Made by a program: the position numbers and the translations under genes
The notes under the pieces: model-generated
Database searches by the model: none
What the model was told of the DNA's origin: nothing
What the model saw: only the letters and a program-made list of their open reading frames with translations
In this document: positions 42,698-52,197 of the stretch, one piece after another
How the letters are laid out: every line of letters begins with the position of its first letter
Position numbering within the stretch: position 1 is the stretch's first letter
Assembly: GCA_034520625.1 (NCBI GenBank)
Contig: JAXHNI010000009.1
Span: 558,001 to 622,000, forward strand
Direction: 5' to 3'
DNA: 64,000 nucleotides
From: JAANXG01 sp034520625
Lineage (GTDB): Bacteria > Pseudomonadota > Gammaproteobacteria > Arenicellales > JAANXG01

Positions 42698-43239
42698 CAG
42701 GACTCTCCGACCAGGGACTTGATCTTGGGGATCACCGTCTGTGTCAGGGCCGGATAATCCACCGGCCCGATATGCTTGTACTGAATCACGCCATCGCGGT
42801 CGATGATGAAGGTTTCGGGGACACCGTAGACCCCCCAGTCGATGCCCACCCGGCCGTCCCGGTCCATCACCGACAGGGCGAAGAAATCGCCGTGGTCGTT
42901 CAACCAGCCGCGGGCGTTCCCGGGCTTGTCCTTGTAGTTCAGGCCCACGATCGGGGCGAGGTTCTCGTCGGCGAGCCGCTGCAGCACTTCATGCTCCTCC
43001 CGGCAGCCGACGCACCAGGATGCCCAGACATTGAGCACCCAGACCCTGCCACGCATCTCATCGGAGCTGAACCGGGTTTCCGGCTCGTGCAGCCGGGCCA
43101 GCTCGAACGTCGGGGCCGGCTTGCCCACCAGTGGGGAGGGGACCCTGCTGGGGTCAAGCGTCAGCCCGATACCCAGCACCCCCGCCAGGATCACGAACAG
43201 CGCGGCGGGCAGCCAGTACTTCAGTCTCCCCGGTTTCAT
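42697..43239 (-). CDS. ccmG: Thiol:disulfide interchange protein CcmG (DsbE)
   Basis: 180 residues. An N-terminal membrane anchor is followed by a thioredoxin fold with active site WCVGC in NVWASWCVGCREEHEVL and the GVYGVPETFIID cis-Pro region. It keeps apocytochrome and CcmH reduced in the periplasm. Overlaps ccmF by four bases (ATGA). Confidence 0.96.
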   Translation of the reverse strand: MKPGRLKYWLPAALFVILAGVLGIGLTLDPSRVPSPLVGKPAPTFELARLHEPETRFSSDEMRGRVWVLNVWASWCVGCREEHEVLQRLADENLAPIVGLNYKDKPGNARGWLNDHGDFFALSVMDRDGRVGIDWGVYGVPETFIIDRDGVIQYKHIGPVDYPALTQTVIPKIKSLVGES

Positions 43240-45218
43240 TGCCGGGCGCCAGCCGTCGCTTCAGCGGCAGAGGGCGACCAACTGCGCTGCTTCGCCCGGT
43301 ACCGCCGGTCGCTGGCCGCCAGCACGCCGCCGACGGCCATGAACAGCGCTCCCATCCAGATCCACCGGATGAATGATTTGAAATGAATGCGCAGGGTCCA
43401 GTGCGCCCCGTCGCCGACGGGCTCGCCCAGCGCGATGAACAAGTCCCGGGTCAGCCCGGCGTCGATGGCGGCCTCGGTCATCGGCTCCGGGGTCATCCGG
43501 TAGATGCGTTTCTCCGGCGTCATGGAGAGCAGGCGCTCGCCGTTCCGGAACACCTCGACGGTGCCGCGGCGGGCCGTGTAGTTGGGGCCTTCCACGACGC
43601 CCACGCCCCGGAACACGAAGTCGTAACCCGCCACATGATGCGTGTCCCCGGGCGCCAGGCTGACATCGTGCTCGACCGTGTAGACGCTGGTCATGGTGAG
43701 GCCGACGATGAACACCCCGATGCCGGCGTGGGCCAGGCTCATGCCCCAGAACCCCCGGGGGATGGTGCCCAGCGCCGCCAGCTTGTTGGCGCGGTTCGCC
43801 ACGCGGGCGTAGACACCGTAGCCGACGCTGGACAGCACCCACAGGGCGGCCATCAGGCCGAGGGCGCCGGTCCAGGTGAATCCGGCGTGCATGGCGAAGG
43901 GCAGCACCCCGCCCAGGACCACGCTGCCGAGCAGCATCCAGCGCAGCCGCCGCACCAGGCCCAGGAAATCGTCCTTTTTCCACTTGCTCAGCGAGCCCAT
44001 CCCCACCAGCAGCGCCAGGGGCAGGGTCAGCGGTATGAACATGGTGTTGAAATACGGCGGTCCCACCGAGATCTTGCCGAGATTCAATGCATCGAGAAAC
44101 AGCGGGTACAGGGTGCCCAGCAGTACCATGGCGGCGGTCGCCACCAGCAGCACATTGTTCACCAGCAGGAAGGTCTCCCGCGAGACCGGCTCGAAGTGCA
44201 CGTGGGAGCGGATCTGCGGCGCACGCCAGGCGTACAGCGCCAGGGAGCCGCCGATCACAACCGCCAGGAACGCCAGGATGAACACACCCCGCTCCGGATC
44301 GGTGGCGAAGGCGTGCACCGAGGTCAGGACACCGGAACGCACCAGGAAGGTGCCCAGCAGGGACAGGGAGAAGGCGAACACCGCGAGCAGCACCGTCCAG
44401 GCCTTGAACACCCCGCGGTTCTCCGTGGCCGCCAGGGAGTGGATCAGCGCCGTGCCCACCAGCCACGGCAGGAAGGAGGCGTTCTCCACCGGGTCCCAGA
44501 ACCACCAGCCGCCCCAGCCCAGCTCGTAGTAGGCCCACCAGCTCCCCAGGGCGATGCCGATGGTCAGGAACAGCCAGGCCACGGTCGTCCACGGGCGCAT
44601 CCATCGCGCCCAGGCCGAATCCAGCCGGCCGCTCAGCAGGGCCGCGATGGCAAAGGCGAACGCCACCGAGAAACCCACGTAGCCCATGTACAGCATGGGC
44701 GGATGCATGGCCATGCCGACGTCCTGGAGCAGGGGGTTGAGATCCCGGCCCTGGGCGGCGGCGGGCAGCAGCCGCTCGAAGGGATTGGACGTGAGCAGGG
44801 TGAACAGCAGGAATCCGACCCCGACGAAGCCCATTACGGCCAGGACCCTCGCCACCATCGGCTCGGGCACGCTGCGGCTGAACATCGCGACGGCTGCGCT
44901 CCAGCCGCCCAGCATCAGCAGCCACAGCAGGAGCGATCCTTCGTGGCCGCCCCAGACCGCGGAGATGCGATAGACCAGCGGCAGCTCCAGATGCGAATTG
45001 TTGGCCACGTAGGCCACGGAGAAGTCATGGCTCACGAACGCCCAGGTGAGCGCCGCATAGGCCACCACGATCATCAGCAGCTGGGCCATCGCCGCCGGCC
45101 GCGCCACCGCGACCCAGTTGCCGTAGCCCCGGGCCGCCCCGACGACCGGCACCACGGTCTGCACCAGGGCAACCCCGAGCGCCAGTACCAGCGCAAAGTG
45201 TCCGATCTCGGGAATCAT
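43236..45218 (-). CDS. ccmF: Haem lyase subunit CcmF
   Basis: 660 residues with about 15 membrane helices. The WWD haem-handling motif is GWGGWWFWDPVENASFLPWL, flanked by the conserved His residues (VAYVANNSHLELPL; HSLAATENRGVFKAW). It attaches haem delivered by CcmE to apocytochrome c. Overlaps ccmE and ccmG by four bases each. Confidence 0.97.
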   Translation of the reverse strand: MIPEIGHFALVLALGVALVQTVVPVVGAARGYGNWVAVARPAAMAQLLMIVVAYAALTWAFVSHDFSVAYVANNSHLELPLVYRISAVWGGHEGSLLLWLLMLGGWSAAVAMFSRSVPEPMVARVLAVMGFVGVGFLLFTLLTSNPFERLLPAAAQGRDLNPLLQDVGMAMHPPMLYMGYVGFSVAFAFAIAALLSGRLDSAWARWMRPWTTVAWLFLTIGIALGSWWAYYELGWGGWWFWDPVENASFLPWLVGTALIHSLAATENRGVFKAWTVLLAVFAFSLSLLGTFLVRSGVLTSVHAFATDPERGVFILAFLAVVIGGSLALYAWRAPQIRSHVHFEPVSRETFLLVNNVLLVATAAMVLLGTLYPLFLDALNLGKISVGPPYFNTMFIPLTLPLALLVGMGSLSKWKKDDFLGLVRRLRWMLLGSVVLGGVLPFAMHAGFTWTGALGLMAALWVLSSVGYGVYARVANRANKLAALGTIPRGFWGMSLAHAGIGVFIVGLTMTSVYTVEHDVSLAPGDTHHVAGYDFVFRGVGVVEGPNYTARRGTVEVFRNGERLLSMTPEKRIYRMTPEPMTEAAIDAGLTRDLFIALGEPVGDGAHWTLRIHFKSFIRWIWMGALFMAVGGVLAASDRRYRAKQRSWSPSAAEATAGARQ

Positions 45219-45676
45219 TCGCCGTGGGCGTCCTTGTACATTTTGTTGACGGTTTCCGGATTGGCCTTCTTCAGCGCATCGGCCACCTCCGGGGGCATGT
45301 ATTCCTCATCGTGCTTGGCGAGCACCTCGTCGGCGTGGAACATCCCGCCCTCGCGGATCACCCCCAGGGCCACGATGCCCTGGCCCTCCCGGAACAGGTC
45401 CGGGAGGATGCCGCTGTACGCCACGGTCACGGACTCGTTGCCGTCGGTCAGGCCGAACTCCACGTCGATGCCGCTGCGGTTCACGCTGTCCTCCACCACC
45501 AGGCCGCCGATCCGGAACCGCTTGTCCGTCGGCAGCGCTCCCGCCTTCACTTCCGTGGGAGTGATGAAATACAGCAGGTTCTGTTGAAACGCCGTCAGGG
45601 TCAGCGCCGTGGCCACGCCGACGCCCACGACGATCAGCGCCACCACCATCATCCGCCGCTTTTGCCGCGGGCTCAC
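45215..45676 (-). CDS. ccmE: Haem chaperone CcmE
   Basis: 153 residues. N-terminal membrane anchor, OB-fold domain, and the haem-binding His in VLAKHDEEYMPPEV. Accepts haem from CcmC and carries it to CcmF. Overlaps ccmD and ccmF. Confidence 0.97.
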   Translation of the reverse strand: MSPRQKRRMMVVALIVVGVGVATALTLTAFQQNLLYFITPTEVKAGALPTDKRFRIGGLVVEDSVNRSGIDVEFGLTDGNESVTVAYSGILPDLFREGQGIVALGVIREGGMFHADEVLAKHDEEYMPPEVADALKKANPETVNKMYKDAHGE

Positions 45677-45843
45677 GGGCGCTCTCCCCGGGCAATCGCC
45701 CGGCGCTTCAGTTGCTCCAGTATCCGGTGTTTTCTATTGGCAGCCCACATCACGTTTCCCGACAGCACGATAAGGGCGAGCCCGAACGATGTCCAGACGT
45801 ACAAGGCGTACCCGCCCATGTTGAAGAATTCAGACCAGTTCAT
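45673..45843 (-). CDS. ccmD: Haem exporter accessory protein CcmD
   Basis: 56 residues from the ATG at 45843 (MNWSEFFNMGGYALYVWTSF), one membrane helix and a basic tail HRILEQLKRRAIARGE, all typical of CcmD, which helps release holo-CcmE from CcmABC. A longer in-frame start upstream (45906) would add a poorly conserved Arg-rich leader. Confidence 0.93.
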   Translation of the reverse strand: MNWSEFFNMGGYALYVWTSFGLALIVLSGNVMWAANRKHRILEQLKRRAIARGERP

Positions 45844-45936
45844 ATTCGATCCTGCCGCCATAAGAATAATCCGGAAGCTGATACGCGACCGTCTCGACGC
45901 ATGCATGACCCCAACCGCGAGCAGACAAACAATGCG

Positions 45937-46050
45937 CCGCGGGAGGCGGGGAGCTGTCTCCGCGGGCGTCTCGAAGCAGGGACAGCGGAGAGCGAGCCTA
46001 CAGGGATGTATTCACGGCGTACCGCGGAGACAGCTCCCCGCCTCCCGCGG
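45937..46050. repeat. Long palindromic element inside the ccm operon
   Basis: A perfect 29-bp inverted repeat (CCGCGGGAGGCGGGGAGCTG... at 45937-45965, inverted at 46022-46050) encloses 56 bp with the phrase CCTACAGGGATGTATTCACG. It fills most of the 262-bp gap between ccmC and ccmD, genes that normally abut. It looks like a small non-autonomous or REP-type element inserted in the operon; as RNA it would form a very stable hairpin. Confidence 0.85.
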
Positions 46051-46105
46051 CCCACCGATATTTTTGCGTTCTCAATCATGCTGACGCTCTGCGACATTCA
46101 AGCTC

Positions 46106-46843
46106 TCACAACGTTTTGACATATTCCCCGACCCACCGGCTCCGATGCTCCCGCTCCAGCACTTCCCACCGCACCCGGTACAGCACCAGCGCGGCGTAGT
46201 AGAGCATGAAGGCGACCGCCATCAGCAGAAGCGGTATGAGCATGCTGAGATGGATCGACGGCGCATCGAGCTTCGTCACCGTGGGCCCCTGGTGCAGCGT
46301 GTTCCACCACTCCACCGAGTAGTGGATGATCGGTATGTTGATCACGCCCACGATGGCCAGGATGCCGGCCGCCCGCTCGCCGGACTGGCGATTTTCGAAC
46401 GCGTTGTACAGGGCGATGACGCCGAGATACAGAAACAGCAGCAGCAGCTCCGAAGTCAGCCGCGCATCCCACACCCACCAGGTCCCCCACATCGGCTTGC
46501 CCCACAGCGAGCCCGTGGCCAGTGCCAGGAAGGCGAACGAGGCGCCGATCGGCGCCGAGCAGATCGACGCCATGTGGGCGAGCTTGATGCGCCAGATCAG
46601 TCCCACCGCGGCGGTGCCCGCCATCACCATGTACACGAACATCGACATCCAGGCCGCCGGAACATGGATGAAGATGATCCGGTAGCTCTCGCCCTGCTGA
46701 TAGTCCGGCGGCGCCACGAACAGCCCGAGGTACAGCCCCGCGGCCATCAACACCACGGCGGCGGCCCCCAGCCAGGGGATCCAGCGGCCGGCGATGCCGA
46801 AAAACTCCCGCGGCGAAGCGAGACGATGAAACCATTTCCACAT
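46106..46843 (-). CDS. ccmC: Haem exporter/haem:CcmE transfer protein CcmC
   Basis: 245 residues, six membrane helices. WWD motif GTWWVWDARLTSELLLLFLY and the two conserved His (HVPAAWMSMF; NIPIIHYSVEWWNTLH) bind haem and load it onto CcmE. Upstream is ccmB; downstream ccmD is separated by the palindromic element. Confidence 0.97.
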   Translation of the reverse strand: MWKWFHRLASPREFFGIAGRWIPWLGAAAVVLMAAGLYLGLFVAPPDYQQGESYRIIFIHVPAAWMSMFVYMVMAGTAAVGLIWRIKLAHMASICSAPIGASFAFLALATGSLWGKPMWGTWWVWDARLTSELLLLFLYLGVIALYNAFENRQSGERAAGILAIVGVINIPIIHYSVEWWNTLHQGPTVTKLDAPSIHLSMLIPLLLMAVAFMLYYAALVLYRVRWEVLEREHRSRWVGEYVKTL

Positions 46844-46871
46844 GCGTTCGAGTTGTACCAGTGTTCTCGGA

Positions 46872-47531
46872 TTACTCCAGGGCGACCTTCAGGGCGCCGG
46901 CGATGGCGAACGGCGCCAGGGTCAATGCCAATACTAGCAACGCCGCCAACAGGTACAATTGACCTGAAGCATTCAGTCCGTGGGCCGCCAGGTCCACCGC
47001 CCCCGCACCGAAAATCAGCACCGGCACGTACAAGGGCAGGATCAGCAGCGACAGCAGAATGCCCCCGCGCCGCAGCCCCACCGTCAGCGCCGCGCCGATG
47101 GCGCCCACCAGGCTGAGGGTCGGCGTGCCCAGCAGCAGGGTCAGGAACAGCACTTTCAGGCTTACCGCATCGAGAAACAGCGCCCCCCCCAGCAGCGGTG
47201 ACAGCAGACAAAGCAGCAGCCCTGTAATCATCCAGTGCGCCAGCACCTTGGCCAGGGCCACACCGTACAGCGGATACGTGCCCAGGGCGAACTGCTCCAG
47301 GGCGCCGTCCTCGTAGTCCGACCGGAACATGTGCTCCAGGGACAGCAGTGTGGCCAGCAGCGCCGCCACCCAGACCACCCCCGGCGCGACCAACGAAAGG
47401 GTGTTCGGCCCCGCCGCCAGGCCCAGTGGAAACAGGGAAACGACGATGACGAAGAACGCCAGCGGATTGATCCACTCGGAGCGCCGCCGGCAGGCCAGCC
47501 GCAGTTCACGTTTCAAGACCGCTGTAAACAT
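46872..47531 (-). CDS. ccmB: ABC transporter permease CcmB
   Basis: 219 residues with six hydrophobic segments. LKRELRLACRRRSEWINPLAFF opening and DYEDGALEQFALGTYPLYGVALAKVLAHW are CcmB signatures. With CcmA and CcmC it forms the ATPase complex that frees haem-loaded CcmE. Four bases separate it from ccmA. Confidence 0.96.
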   Translation of the reverse strand: MFTAVLKRELRLACRRRSEWINPLAFFVIVVSLFPLGLAAGPNTLSLVAPGVVWVAALLATLLSLEHMFRSDYEDGALEQFALGTYPLYGVALAKVLAHWMITGLLLCLLSPLLGGALFLDAVSLKVLFLTLLLGTPTLSLVGAIGAALTVGLRRGGILLSLLILPLYVPVLIFGAGAVDLAAHGLNASGQLYLLAALLVLALTLAPFAIAGALKVALE

Positions 47532-47535
47532 GGAG

Positions 47536-48165
47536 CTATGGGGCCAGTGAAAGTTCCCGGCAGGCGGCGCCGAGCGCCTCGTGCCGGAGCGGCTGGTGGC
47601 TGGTGAAAAGCGTCAGGCCGCCGGCGGCGTGATGCTCGTGCATCAACGCCTCCGCCGAGCGCCGGCCGTGCTCGTCCAGAGCGGTGAAAGGCTCGTCGAG
47701 AATCCACAGCCGCCGTTCGCCGAGCAGCAGCCGCGCCAGCGCCGTGCGCCGGCGCTGGCCGGCGGACATGTGGCCCGCGAGCAGATCCCGGCATGAGGCC
47801 AGGCCGAGACGCTCCATGGCGTCGTCGACGGCGCCGGGGTCGCCGCCGGTGAGGCGGGCATGAAACTCGAGATTCTCCCGGGCGCTGAGGTCGGCCTTGA
47901 GACCGTCGCGATGGCCGACCCAGGCGCATTGCTGCTTGAAGGGCTCGGAGTGCCGCGTGGACTCCGAATGCCAGAGCACGGACCCCTCTTCCGCCAGGGC
48001 GAGCCCGCAGACGATGCGCAGCAGGCTGGTTTTGCCGCAGCCATTGGGACCGGTGACCTGGACCAGGGCGCCGCTGCCCAGGGACAGGCTCAGGTCGCGG
48101 AACAGCAGGCGGTCGCCGCGTACGCAGGCGAGGTTGCGGATTTCGAGCTCGGTGGCTGTCGGCAT
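47536..48165 (-). CDS. ccmA: ABC transporter ATP-binding protein CcmA
   Basis: 209 residues. Walker A GPNGCGKTSLL, signature MSAGQRRRTALARLLL, Walker B LWILDEPFTALD. First gene of the ccmABCDEFGHI operon; its promoter should lie in the gap before miaB, where a palindromic repeat also sits. Confidence 0.96.
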   Translation of the reverse strand: MPTATELEIRNLACVRGDRLLFRDLSLSLGSGALVQVTGPNGCGKTSLLRIVCGLALAEEGSVLWHSESTRHSEPFKQQCAWVGHRDGLKADLSARENLEFHARLTGGDPGAVDDAMERLGLASCRDLLAGHMSAGQRRRTALARLLLGERRLWILDEPFTALDEHGRRSAEALMHEHHAAGGLTLFTSHQPLRHEALGAACRELSLAP

Positions 48166-48501
48166 GGCCGGCGCGGCGATCAGATGATGGTTCCGGAGCG
48201 GGTGGGCGAAGGACAGCGGAAGATAACATGAATGGGGATTGGGGGTTTGGGGTTGGTGTTCCCCCCTGCCGTAGGAGGCCAGCCCCCTGGCCGATACGAT
48301 GTAGATCAGCGCCGCGATCGGCGAGGGGCTCGCCTCCTACAGGGGCACGGTTTAACCCCAACCTCTCCTTGAGTTTCCGAAGATCCAGCGATTAGACTTG
48401 GCGGTACCGGATTTCAATCGATCGGCGAATCCTGACCTTTCATTGCGCACATTGTTGATGTACTCCACCCAGCCGCGGGCCGCCGCCTGCGCCCTTCGCC
48501 C
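48166..48501. other. Divergent ccmA/miaB intergenic region with palindromic repeat
   Basis: 336 bp without a gene. GTAGGAGGCCAGCCCCCTGG.. at 48271-48295 is inverted as ATCGGCGAGGGGCTCGCCTC.. at 48317-48340, a REP-type element of the GTAGGAGC/GCTCCTAC class. Promoters for both ccmA and miaB must lie here; no clear -35/-10 pair stands out. Confidence 0.7.
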
Positions 48502-49827
48502 GTGACCCGCAAGGTATTCGTACAGACGTTCGGCTGCCAGATGAACGAGTACGACTCGTCACGCATGGTGGACGGCCTGCACGCATCCCACGGCATGACC
48601 GCGGCGGCCTCCCCCGAGGACGCCGACGTGCTGCTGCTGAACACCTGCTCGGTGCGGGAAAAGGCCCAGGAGAAAGTGTTCTCGCAGCTCGGACGCTGGC
48701 GGGAGCTCAAGGCCGACCGGCCCGACCTGGTGATCGGCGTCGGCGGCTGCGTGGCCAGCCAGGAGGGGGAGGCCATCCTGTTGCGGGCGCCCTACGTGGA
48801 TATCGTCTTCGGGCCCCAGACCCTGCACCGGCTGCCCGCGCTGCTCGACGATGTGTACGCCTCCCGCCGGCCGCGGGTGGACGTCAGCTTTCCGGAGATC
48901 GAGAAGTTCGACCGCCTGCCGCCGCCGCGTAAGGAAGGCGTTACCGCATTCGTGTCCATCATGGAGGGCTGCAGCAAGTACTGCACGTTCTGCGTGGTGC
49001 CGTACACCCGGGGCGAGGAATTCAGCCGGCCCTTCGACGACGTCCTGACCGAAGTGGTGGAGCTGGCGGAGCAGGGAGTCCGGGAGGTGACCCTGCTCGG
49101 GCAGAATGTCAATGCGTATCTCGGCCGCATGCACGACGGCGGCGAGGCCGATTTCGCCCTGCTGCTGCGCTACGTGGCCGAGATCGAGGGCATCGACCGC
49201 ATCCGCTACACAACGTCCCACCCGCTGGACTTCAATGACCACCTGGTGGACGTGTACGGCGACCTGGACAAGCTGGTGAGCCATCTCCACCTGCCGGTGC
49301 AGTCCGGCTCGGACCGAATCCTCGAGGCGATGAAGCGCCGCTACACGGCGCGGAATTACGTGGAGCTGATTGGCCGGCTGCGGGAGCAGCGCCCGGGCCT
49401 GTCCCTGTCTTCGGATTTTATCATCGGCTTCCCCGGGGAGACGGAAGCGGATTTCGACGCCACCATGGACCTGATTCAAGAAGTCGGGTTTGACCAGTCG
49501 TTCAGCTTCATCTACAGCGCGCGGCCCGGTACGCCGGCCGCCGACATGCCGGATGATGTTCCGCTGGCGGAGAAGAAACGCCGCCTGGCTCATCTGCAGA
49601 GCGTGATCAATGAGCAGGCGGGAGCGATCAGCGAAAGCATGGTCGGCACCGTCCAGCGCGTGCTGGTGGACCGCCCTTCCAGGAAGGACGCCAACCAGCT
49701 GGCGGCCCGGACGGACAACAATCGGGTGGTGAACTTCGATGGTCCCCGGGCGCTGATCGGACGCTTCGCGGATGTCGTCATCACCGAGGCGCTGCCGAAT
49801 TCCCTGCGGGGGCGGCTGGATTATTGA
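48502..49827 (+). CDS. miaB: tRNA-2-methylthio-N6-dimethylallyladenosine synthase MiaB
   Basis: 441 residues from a GTG. N-terminal UPF0004 domain with three Cys (GCQMNEYDS; NTCSVREKA; GGCVASQEG), radical SAM motif CSKYCTFCVVP (C-x3-C-x2-C) and a C-terminal TRAM domain. It methylthiolates i6A37 of tRNAs. First of miaB-ybeZ-ybeY-corC-lnt; ybeZ overlaps its stop. Confidence 0.97.
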   Translation: MTRKVFVQTFGCQMNEYDSSRMVDGLHASHGMTAAASPEDADVLLLNTCSVREKAQEKVFSQLGRWRELKADRPDLVIGVGGCVASQEGEAILLRAPYVDIVFGPQTLHRLPALLDDVYASRRPRVDVSFPEIEKFDRLPPPRKEGVTAFVSIMEGCSKYCTFCVVPYTRGEEFSRPFDDVLTEVVELAEQGVREVTLLGQNVNAYLGRMHDGGEADFALLLRYVAEIEGIDRIRYTTSHPLDFNDHLVDVYGDLDKLVSHLHLPVQSGSDRILEAMKRRYTARNYVELIGRLREQRPGLSLSSDFIIGFPGETEADFDATMDLIQEVGFDQSFSFIYSARPGTPAADMPDDVPLAEKKRRLAHLQSVINEQAGAISESMVGTVQRVLVDRPSRKDANQLAARTDNNRVVNFDGPRALIGRFADVVITEALPNSLRGRLDY

Positions 49828-50792
49828 ACGACCGTACCCCTCCTGTGACGTTTTCCCTTTCGCCGGCCGACAACCACCGGCTCGCGCTGCTGTGCGGCCA
49901 GTTCGATGACAATCTCAAGCGCATCGAGCGCTACTTCGACGTCCGGATCAGCAACCGGGGTGCGGTGTTCAGTATCCAGGGCGAGCCCGAGCCGGTGGAG
50001 CGCGCGGAGCGCTCGCTGCAGGAGCTGTACACGGCGACGGCGAAGGACAGCGACATCAACGAAGCCACCGTTCAGCGGGTGTTGAAGAACATCGGCGACG
50101 GTGAGCAGGCGGAGCCGGCGCCCCAGGCGCGGATCCGGACCCCGAAGAAGCAGGTGCGGCCGCAGAACGAGCGCCAGCAGCTCTACGTGGACCGCATCGT
50201 CACCGGGGACGTCTGCTTCGGTGTGGGGCCCGCCGGGACCGGCAAGACCTTCCTCGCGGTGGCCTGCGCGGTGCAGGCGCTGGTGCAGGACGAGGTCCAC
50301 CGCATCATCCTGTGCCGGCCGGCGGTGGAGGCGGGGGAGCGGCTCGGCTTCCTGCCCGGGGACATCGGTCAGAAGGTGGACCCCTACCTGCGGCCGCTGT
50401 ACGACGCCCTTTATGAATGCTTCGGCTTCGAGAAAGTAGCGCGCCTGATGGAGAAGAACGTCATCGAGCTGGCGCCCCTCGCCTACATGCGCGGGCGGAC
50501 CCTGAGCGATTCCTTCGTGATCCTCGACGAGGCCCAGAACACCACCATCCAGCAGATGCTGATGTTCCTGACCCGCATCGGTTTCGGCTCCAAGGCCGTG
50601 ATTACCGGGGACATGACCCAGACTGACCTGCCGCCGGGCACCGTGTCGGGGCTCCGCCACGCGGTGGACACCCTGGCAAAGGTGAACGGCGTCAGCGTGA
50701 CCCGGTTCCAGTCCCGGGACGTCGTGCGGCATCCCCTGGTGCAGCGCATTATCGAGGCCTACGAAGCAGACGGCCAGACCCGGGGGCAGTGA
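49824..50792 (+). CDS. ybeZ: PhoH-like ATPase YbeZ
   Basis: 322 residues from a TTG overlapping the miaB stop (TTGA). Walker A GPAGTGKTFLAVACA, Walker B SFVILDEAQNTT and GDMTQTDLP are all conserved. YbeZ partners with YbeY in ribosome quality control and rRNA processing; ybeY follows 6 bp later. A GTG seven codons downstream is an alternative start. Confidence 0.94.
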   Translation: MNDRTPPVTFSLSPADNHRLALLCGQFDDNLKRIERYFDVRISNRGAVFSIQGEPEPVERAERSLQELYTATAKDSDINEATVQRVLKNIGDGEQAEPAPQARIRTPKKQVRPQNERQQLYVDRIVTGDVCFGVGPAGTGKTFLAVACAVQALVQDEVHRIILCRPAVEAGERLGFLPGDIGQKVDPYLRPLYDALYECFGFEKVARLMEKNVIELAPLAYMRGRTLSDSFVILDEAQNTTIQQMLMFLTRIGFGSKAVITGDMTQTDLPPGTVSGLRHAVDTLAKVNGVSVTRFQSRDVVRHPLVQRIIEAYEADGQTRGQ

Positions 50793-50798
50793 CCGGCG

Positions 50799-51275
50799 GT
50801 GGCCCTGGACATGGTGGTGCAGCGCGCATGCCCCTGCCCCGAGGCGCCGGACGATGACCGCATCGCGAGCTGGGCGGAGGCTGCGTTTCAGGCGGGCGGG
50901 CCGCCCGGTCGCGGCGATCCCGCGCTGACCATCAGGGTGGTGGACGAGGACGAGGCCGCGGCCCTCAACCACACCTACCGGGGCAGGGACTACGCGCCGA
51001 ACGTGCTGTCGTTTCCCATGAATACCGGTGAATCCTTCGACACGGGCCTGCTCGGGGATGTCGTGATCTGTGCGGCGGTACTGGAGCGCGAGGCGGCGGA
51101 GCAGGGCAAGATTCCTGAGGCCCACTGGGCGCACCTGGTGATCCACGGAGTGCTTCACTGCTGCGGTTTCGAGCACGATTCCACCGCCGGCGCCCGGCGG
51201 ATGGAGTCGCTGGAGAAGCGGATTCTGGCTGATTTCGGCTTTCCCGATCCCTATACTCTGCACAATGAACGATAA
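50799..51275 (+). CDS. ybeY: Endoribonuclease YbeY
   Basis: 158 residues from a GTG. The zinc-binding motif HGVLHCCGFEH (H-x3-H-x5-H) and DVVICAAVL are conserved. It matures the 16S rRNA 3' end and takes part in ribosome quality control. corC overlaps its 3' end by 11 bases. Confidence 0.95.
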   Translation: MALDMVVQRACPCPEAPDDDRIASWAEAAFQAGGPPGRGDPALTIRVVDEDEAAALNHTYRGRDYAPNVLSFPMNTGESFDTGLLGDVVICAAVLEREAAEQGKIPEAHWAHLVIHGVLHCCGFEHDSTAGARRMESLEKRILADFGFPDPYTLHNER

Positions 51276-52149
51276 AGACGAACCTCCGAGTACGAGCTGG
51301 TGGACGGTGCTGTGGGGGCGCGTGCGGCGTTGCCTGGGCTGTTCACCCCAGTCCCGGGAAGAGGTGCTGGATTTTATCACCAAGGCGCGGGACGCCGGCC
51401 TGCTGGACCAGGAGACCCAGGACACCATTCAGCGGGTCCTGCAGGTGGCCGAGCTGCGCGTCCGGGACATCATGATTCCCCGCTCGAAAATGGTCGTGGT
51501 GGACCGTTCCGATTCCCCGGAGGCGTTTCTCCCTGTGCTGATCGACAGCGCCCATTCGCGGTTTCCCGTGGTGGACGGCGACCGGGACAAGGTAATCGGC
51601 ATCCTGCTGGCCAAGGACGTGCTGCGCTACTTCGAGAACGCGGAATCCGGCTCGTTCAACATGCGTGACATGCTGCGGCCGGCGGTGTTCATCCCCGAGA
51701 GCAAGCGCCTCAACGTGCTGCTCAACGAGTTCCGGTCCAACCGGAACCACATGGCGGTGGTGGTGGACGAGTACGCCGGCGTGGCCGGTCTGGTGACCAT
51801 CGAGGATGTTCTGGAGCAGATCGTCGGGGACATCGAGGACGAGCACGACATCGAGGAAGAAGCCGATCTGATCCTGCAGCGCGGCGACAACGAATACATG
51901 ATCAAGGCGCTGCTTCCCCTGGAGGACTTCAACGAGTATTTCCACACCAGCTACAGCGACGAGGAAGTGGACACCATCGGTGGCCTGGTCATCCAGCAGC
52001 TCGGCCACGTCGCCCGGCGGGGTGAGACGCTGCGAATAGACCGTTTCCACATCGAGGTCCTGCACAGCGACAGCCGGCGGATCTATCTGCTGAAGGTGGT
52101 GGTGGACCCCGATGCCGCCGCGCCCGGAAGCGACGCCAATGGCGCGTAG
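51265..52149 (+). CDS. corC: CorC/YbeX-type CBS-domain protein
   Basis: 294 residues. Two CBS domains (about 70-195; VRDIMIPRSKMVVVDRSDS is the first) and a C-terminal CorC_HlyC transporter-associated domain (VDTIGGLVIQQLGHVARRGE). Linked to Mg/Co efflux and to ribosome homeostasis in the ybeZYX cluster. lnt follows. Confidence 0.94.
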   Translation: MNDKDEPPSTSWWTVLWGRVRRCLGCSPQSREEVLDFITKARDAGLLDQETQDTIQRVLQVAELRVRDIMIPRSKMVVVDRSDSPEAFLPVLIDSAHSRFPVVDGDRDKVIGILLAKDVLRYFENAESGSFNMRDMLRPAVFIPESKRLNVLLNEFRSNRNHMAVVVDEYAGVAGLVTIEDVLEQIVGDIEDEHDIEEEADLILQRGDNEYMIKALLPLEDFNEYFHTSYSDEEVDTIGGLVIQQLGHVARRGETLRIDRFHIEVLHSDSRRIYLLKVVVDPDAAAPGSDANGA

Positions 52150-52197
52150 CGGGACGGGCAACCGGAGCGGGAAGTCATAAAGCCCGCATCCATTCAG

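Noticed and set aside
43383..45587. 734-residue plus-strand ORF opposite ccmF and ccmE
   Set aside because: His/Gln/Gly-rich shadow; ccmF and ccmE are certain on the minus strand.
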